The translations under genes were made by a program, and so were the position numbers. Shown here one piece after another: positions 6,606 to 9,153 of a stretch of 9,153 nt of DNA. How positions within the stretch are numbered: the stretch's first letter is position 1; each line of letters opens with the position of its first letter. This DNA is from Marinagarivorans sp. UBA5870 (GTDB taxonomy: Bacteria > Pseudomonadota > Gammaproteobacteria > Pseudomonadales > Cellvibrionaceae): assembly GCA_002432555.1 (NCBI GenBank), contig DJFO01000377.1:4831-13983 (forward strand), read 5' to 3'. The notes beneath the pieces were generated by a model that saw nothing but the letters and a program-made list of their open reading frames with translations, was not told the DNA's origin and made no database searches.

Positions 6606-6631
6606 AAAAGCCGACTCCGTCGGCTTTTTTT
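6606..6631 (+). terminator. Intrinsic terminator of the HU-family gene
   Basis: A perfect 10-bp stem AAAAGCCGAC (6606-6615) / GTCGGCTTTT (6619-6628) with a TCC loop runs into seven T's (6625-6631). It begins 17 bases after the HU stop codon. The opposite strand ends its stem in TTTT, so weak bidirectional action is possible for the convergent HIT gene. Its left arm overlaps a second possible hairpin, CTTTTCG (6594-6600) with CGAAAAG (6604-6610). Confidence 0.95.
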
Positions 6632-7058
6632 ATGCCTGCGTTTCGGTGAAACCCGCGCCCGCCAGCGCGCGTCGCAGACTCTCCAAGCGCTTCCGCAATG
6701 CCGGCTCAACGTAATGTACCGGCGCTGTTCGCCCCCAGATAGGATTTGGCCAAGCGGTATCGTCCGTAAACCTCGCAACGTGGTGCAGATGCAGCTGTGG
6801 GACTAGATTCCCGAGGGCCGCAACATTCATTTTATGCGGTGTGAAAAGGCGGGTCATCACTTCCGCCAGGCGGCACGACTCGTCCATCAATTGCCGCCGG
6901 TCAGGGTGACTCAAATGGTGAATTTCGCTCACGCCCTCCCGTTGCGGCACTAGGATGCACCAGGGAAACTGACTGTCTTTATGCAATAGCACCAGGCAGA
7001 GCTCCAGAGAGCCGACTACGACGGTGTCCTCCGCCAGCCGCGGATGCAGTTGAAACAT
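6630..7058 (-). CDS. HIT-family (histidine triad) nucleotide hydrolase/transferase
   Basis: The 142-aa product carries a HIT domain over residues about 1-110. The family comprises cytoplasmic nucleoside phosphoramidases, Ap4A-type hydrolases and nucleotidyltransferases. Visible marks are FPWCILVPQREG (31-42), LNVAALGN-like NVAALGN (78-84), and the active-site strand VPQLHLHHVARF. Here the first His of the usual H-x-H-x-H triad is Gln88, while the presumed nucleophile His90 and the third His92 are kept; as I recall, a Q-x-H-x-H form is common in one gammaproteobacterial branch, so this is probably not decay. AWPNPIWG (102-109) is also typical of that branch. ATG7058 is chosen because GGAGGA (7067-7072) lies eight bases upstream; in-frame ATGs as far as 7289 would run into proS. 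The stop codon overlaps the T-tract of the convergent HU terminator. The substrate cannot be predicted. Confidence 0.92.
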   Translation of the reverse strand: MFQLHPRLAEDTVVVGSLELCLVLLHKDSQFPWCILVPQREGVSEIHHLSHPDRRQLMDESCRLAEVMTRLFTPHKMNVAALGNLVPQLHLHHVARFTDDTAWPNPIWGRTAPVHYVEPALRKRLESLRRALAGAGFTETQA

Positions 7059-7066
7059 GCCTTGGT

Positions 7067-7072
7067 TCCTCC
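7067..7072 (-). promoter_or_regulatory. Strong ribosome binding site of the HIT gene
   Basis: GGAGGA on the minus strand, eight bases before ATG7058. It decides the start against longer in-frame options reaching 7289. Confidence 0.85.
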
Positions 7073-7113
7073 GGAGATGATGCTCGGGCCTGAGTTTTTT
7101 GCCAGTTGAATGG

Positions 7114-7142
7114 GAGACAGCCAAACGCCTTGCTACTAGAAT
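7114..7142 (+). promoter_or_regulatory. Candidate promoter for proS
   Basis: GAGACA (7114-7119) and TAGAAT (7137-7142) are separated by 17 bases. They match the sigma-70 consensus at four and five of six positions. The start site would be near 7149, giving a leader of about 40 nt. The rest of the 130-bp divergent gap shows no clear promoter for the HIT gene. Confidence 0.5.
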
Positions 7143-7188
7143 AGCGCTTCTTGTCATTTTGCCCGAGTTCATCGATCCAGAGAGCCCT

Positions 7189-8919
7189 ATGCGCGCGACC
7201 CAAATACTTCTCGCCACCCAAAAAGAAACTCCCGCCGACGCCGTGGTGATCAGCCACCAATTGATGTTGCGCGCCGGTATGATCCGCAAGTCCGCCTCCG
7301 GCCTTTATTCATGGCTGCCGCTGGGCTTGCGCGTGTTGCGGAAGGTGGAGCAGATTGTGCGCGAGGAGATGGATAAGTCCGGCGCGCAGGAGGTTCTGAT
7401 GCCCGTCGTGCAGCCGGCAGACCTGTGGATGGAATCCGGTCGCTGGGAGCAGTTCGGTCCAGAATTGACCCGCTTTAAGGACCGCCACGACAATCCTTTT
7501 TGCCTGGGCCCGACCCACGAAGAAATCATAACCGATCTGATCCGTAACGAAATCAACAGCTATAAGCAGCTGCCGGCAAATTTCTACCAGATCCAGACCA
7601 AATTTCGCGACGAGGTGCGCCCTCGCTTCGGCGTTATGCGCGCCCGTGAATTCATTATGAAGGATGCTTATTCCTTCCATCTCAACCGAGAGTCTCTGCT
7701 GGAAACCTACGCAGTTATGCACCAGACCTACTGCAATATCTTCACTCGCATAGGACTGAATTTTCGCGCTGTACTGGCGGACACGGGCTCCATAGGCGGC
7801 ACCGGATCCCATGAATTCCACGTGCTCGCCGACAGCGGTGAGGACGACATAGTTTTCAGTAATGCCAGCGACTACGCTGCCAATATCGAAATGGCGGAAG
7901 CCTTGGCGCCCACTCCGGTGGTCAAACCTGCTCAGCCGATGCAGAAAATCGCTACACCGGGACAGAAAACCATTGACGAGGTCGCGACCTTCCTGCAGTT
8001 GGCCAAGACTGACCTACTGAAAACCCTGATGGTCCTCGGCGAATCAGACGAACAGGGCAAGCAGGGCCTGGTCGCGTTAGTACTGCGCGGTGATCACGCA
8101 CTCAACGAAGTCAAAGCGGCCAAACTGCCCGGTGTTGCCAGCCCTCTCACTTTTGCCACCGACAGCCAAATTAAAAGTGTCATAGGCGCTGAGGTAGGCT
8201 CGCTCGGGCCCATCGATCTCAAAATTCCGGTCATTGCCGACCGTGCGGCGGCGGCGGCGGCCAATTTCGCGTGCGGCGCGAACAGCACCGGGTACCACTG
8301 CGTCAACGTCCGGTGGGAACGCGATGCTCACTTTACGTCGGTGGCGGATATTCGCAATATCGAGCGCGGTGATCCGAGCCCGGACGGTCGCGGCACGGTG
8401 GAAATCAAACGGGGTATTGAGGTCGGGCATATCTTTCAGCTGGGCGACAAATATTCCAATGCGATGAAAGCGAAAGTGCTGGACGATAACGGCCGCAAGC
8501 AGACCATGATCATGGGGTGTTATGGCATAGGCGTTTCCCGTGTCGTGGCCGCAGCCATCGAGCAGAACCACGACGAACAGGGAATCATCTGGCCCGAGGC
8601 AATTGCACCATTCCAAATCGCTCTGGTGCCCATCAATATGCATAAGTCCCCTGCCCTGGCCGCCAAATGCGAGGATTTATACAGACTTCTCAAACAAATG
8701 GGCCACGATGTGCTATTTATGGATGAGGCGAAGGCGCGTTTGGGTGTGATGCTGGCCGACATCGAGCTCATCGGCATCCCCCACCGCCTTGTAGTAGGTG
8801 ACCGCGGGTTGGAAAACGGCACCGTCGAGTACAAAGGCCGCAGAGACCAGGAGAGCGTCAATGTAGCCTTCAATGAGCTCGACCAGTTCCTCGCGGCGAA
8901 AATTGGTCGGAAGATGTGA
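7189..8919 (+). CDS. proS: Prolyl-tRNA synthetase, bacterial type with editing domain
   Basis: The 576-aa product is close to E. coli ProRS in length. It charges tRNA-Pro in the cytoplasm and, through its insertion domain, clears mischarged Ala-tRNA-Pro. The class II core begins with [13 protein letters not shown] and [20 protein letters not shown]; the TxE loop reads GPTHEE (107-112), motif 2 spans about 137-164 ([20 protein letters not shown]), and motif 3 includes GCYGIGVSR (443-451) with the proline-pocket Cys444. The INS editing domain (about 225-400) keeps Lys278, which aligns with the editing Lys279 of E. coli. The anticodon-binding domain closes the protein from about 475. ATG7189 gives the family N-terminus; an in-frame upstream start at 7099 would add 30 non-homologous residues. 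Upstream Shine-Dalgarno pairing (AGAGAG near 7179) is modest. A run of six alanines (353-358) is encoded by five GCG codons plus GCC in the editing domain. Confidence 0.98.
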   Translation: MRATQILLATQKETPADAVVISHQLMLRAGMIRKSASGLYSWLPLGLRVLRKVEQIVREEMDKSGAQEVLMPVVQPADLWMESGRWEQFGPELTRFKDRHDNPFCLGPTHEEIITDLIRNEINSYKQLPANFYQIQTKFRDEVRPRFGVMRAREFIMKDAYSFHLNRESLLETYAVMHQTYCNIFTRIGLNFRAVLADTGSIGGTGSHEFHVLADSGEDDIVFSNASDYAANIEMAEALAPTPVVKPAQPMQKIATPGQKTIDEVATFLQLAKTDLLKTLMVLGESDEQGKQGLVALVLRGDHALNEVKAAKLPGVASPLTFATDSQIKSVIGAEVGSLGPIDLKIPVIADRAAAAAANFACGANSTGYHCVNVRWERDAHFTSVADIRNIERGDPSPDGRGTVEIKRGIEVGHIFQLGDKYSNAMKAKVLDDNGRKQTMIMGCYGIGVSRVVAAAIEQNHDEQGIIWPEAIAPFQIALVPINMHKSPALAAKCEDLYRLLKQMGHDVLFMDEAKARLGVMLADIELIGIPHRLVVGDRGLENGTVEYKGRRDQESVNVAFNELDQFLAAKIGRKM

Positions 8920-9153
8920 AGCTGAAAATCACTGTTCTCTTCTTTGCTGTTTGCCTCACCTGGGCAGGGGCTGCCTTGGCGCTCGCCCAACAGCCAGAGG
9001 TTGATGACGCTCTGAGACAGCTGCTCAAACAGTCCATAGAGCAAGCGGACAGTTTTGAAGATCGGTTCGATGCGGAAGTTTGGCTGGTGGCCAAGGCCAC
9101 CCCGCTCGGCCGCTATATCAAAGATCCGCAGGAGCGGTTCCGCGTTTTACGGC
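8916..9153 (+). CDS. Secreted protein, probable lytic transglycosylase, N-terminal end (3' truncated by window)
   Basis: A frame opens with GTG at 8916 and stays open to the window end, giving 79 residues. It overlaps the proS stop by four bases (GTGA), a common coupling arrangement. The first about 23 residues are a good signal peptide: KLK, then a hydrophobic stretch [18 protein letters not shown], then an Ala-x-Ala type site before QQPEVDD. The mature start contains [13 protein letters not shown] and [13 protein letters not shown], which I recognise as the region before the SLT domain of periplasmic lytic transglycosylases found next to proS in Pseudomonas-like bacteria. The catalytic Glu and the SLT motifs lie beyond the window, so the enzymatic call is inference from the N-terminus and location. 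A GGAAG two bases before the GTG is too close to be a good ribosome binding site, which favours reinitiation after proS. The protein would trim peptidoglycan in the periplasm. Confidence 0.72.
   Translation, partial: MKLKITVLFFAVCLTWAGAALALAQQPEVDDALRQLLKQSIEQADSFEDRFDAEVWLVAKATPLGRYIKDPQERFRVLR

Noticed and set aside
8077..8643. 188-codon minus-strand frame inside proS
   Set aside because: It is antisense to the editing and motif 3 regions of ProRS, with no recognisable domain.
1..9153. Mobile element, CRISPR array, phage or defence island
   Set aside because: No transposase, integrase, spaced repeats, tRNA attachment site or toxin-antitoxin-like small gene pair is visible; the gene content is conserved housekeeping and envelope functions.

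Overview
The window looks like ordinary chromosome from a fairly GC-rich gammaproteobacterium. The aspartyl- and prolyl-tRNA synthetases, the yfhM-pbpC pair, the YmdB-type macrodomain protein and the HIT protein all read as gammaproteobacterial. The Pseudomonas-like AspRS and the HU protein with a basic tail suggest a Pseudomonas / Cellvibrio / Microbulbifer-like lineage. That placement is inference from remembered family sequences, not from a search. I see no tRNA or rRNA gene, CRISPR array, insertion sequence, integrase, phage gene or defence system.

Layout. (1) Positions 1-3443, plus strand: the C-terminal end of an alpha-2-macroglobulin-like protein (yfhM), then pbpC (PBP1C) one base later, then a macrodomain protein (ymdB-like) 23 bases after that. 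This is probably one cell-envelope transcript with an ADP-ribose hydrolase at its end. (2) Positions 3444-3541: a short convergent gap with a strong hairpin and a 10-bp tandem duplication. (3) Positions 3542-5690, minus strand: fmdB (small zinc-ribbon protein) followed by aspS, probably an operon with a long structured leader. (4) Positions 5691-6178: a 488-bp divergent intergenic region with a candidate promoter for each side and several dyads. (5) Positions 6179-6589, plus strand: an HU-family nucleoid protein with a Lys/Ala-rich, histone-H1-like N-terminal tail, followed by a textbook terminator. (6) Positions 6630-7058, minus strand: a HIT-family protein whose stop codon lies in that terminator's T-tract. 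(7) Positions 7059-7188: a short divergent promoter region. (8) Positions 7189-9153, plus strand: proS (bacterial type with editing insertion), overlapping by four bases the start of a secreted protein resembling lytic transglycosylases, cut by the window end.

Functionally the window combines translation (AspRS, ProRS), peptidoglycan and periplasm upkeep (YfhM, PBP1C, probable lytic transglycosylase), nucleotide-metabolite hydrolysis (macrodomain, HIT) and nucleoid architecture (HU). All main genes fall in known families, and I found no convincing undescribed system. The points most worth a second look are the tailed HU protein and the dyad over its presumed -35 box, the likely tRNA-Asn-misacylating type of AspRS, the macrodomain gene joined to yfhM-pbpC, and the structured fmdB-aspS leader.
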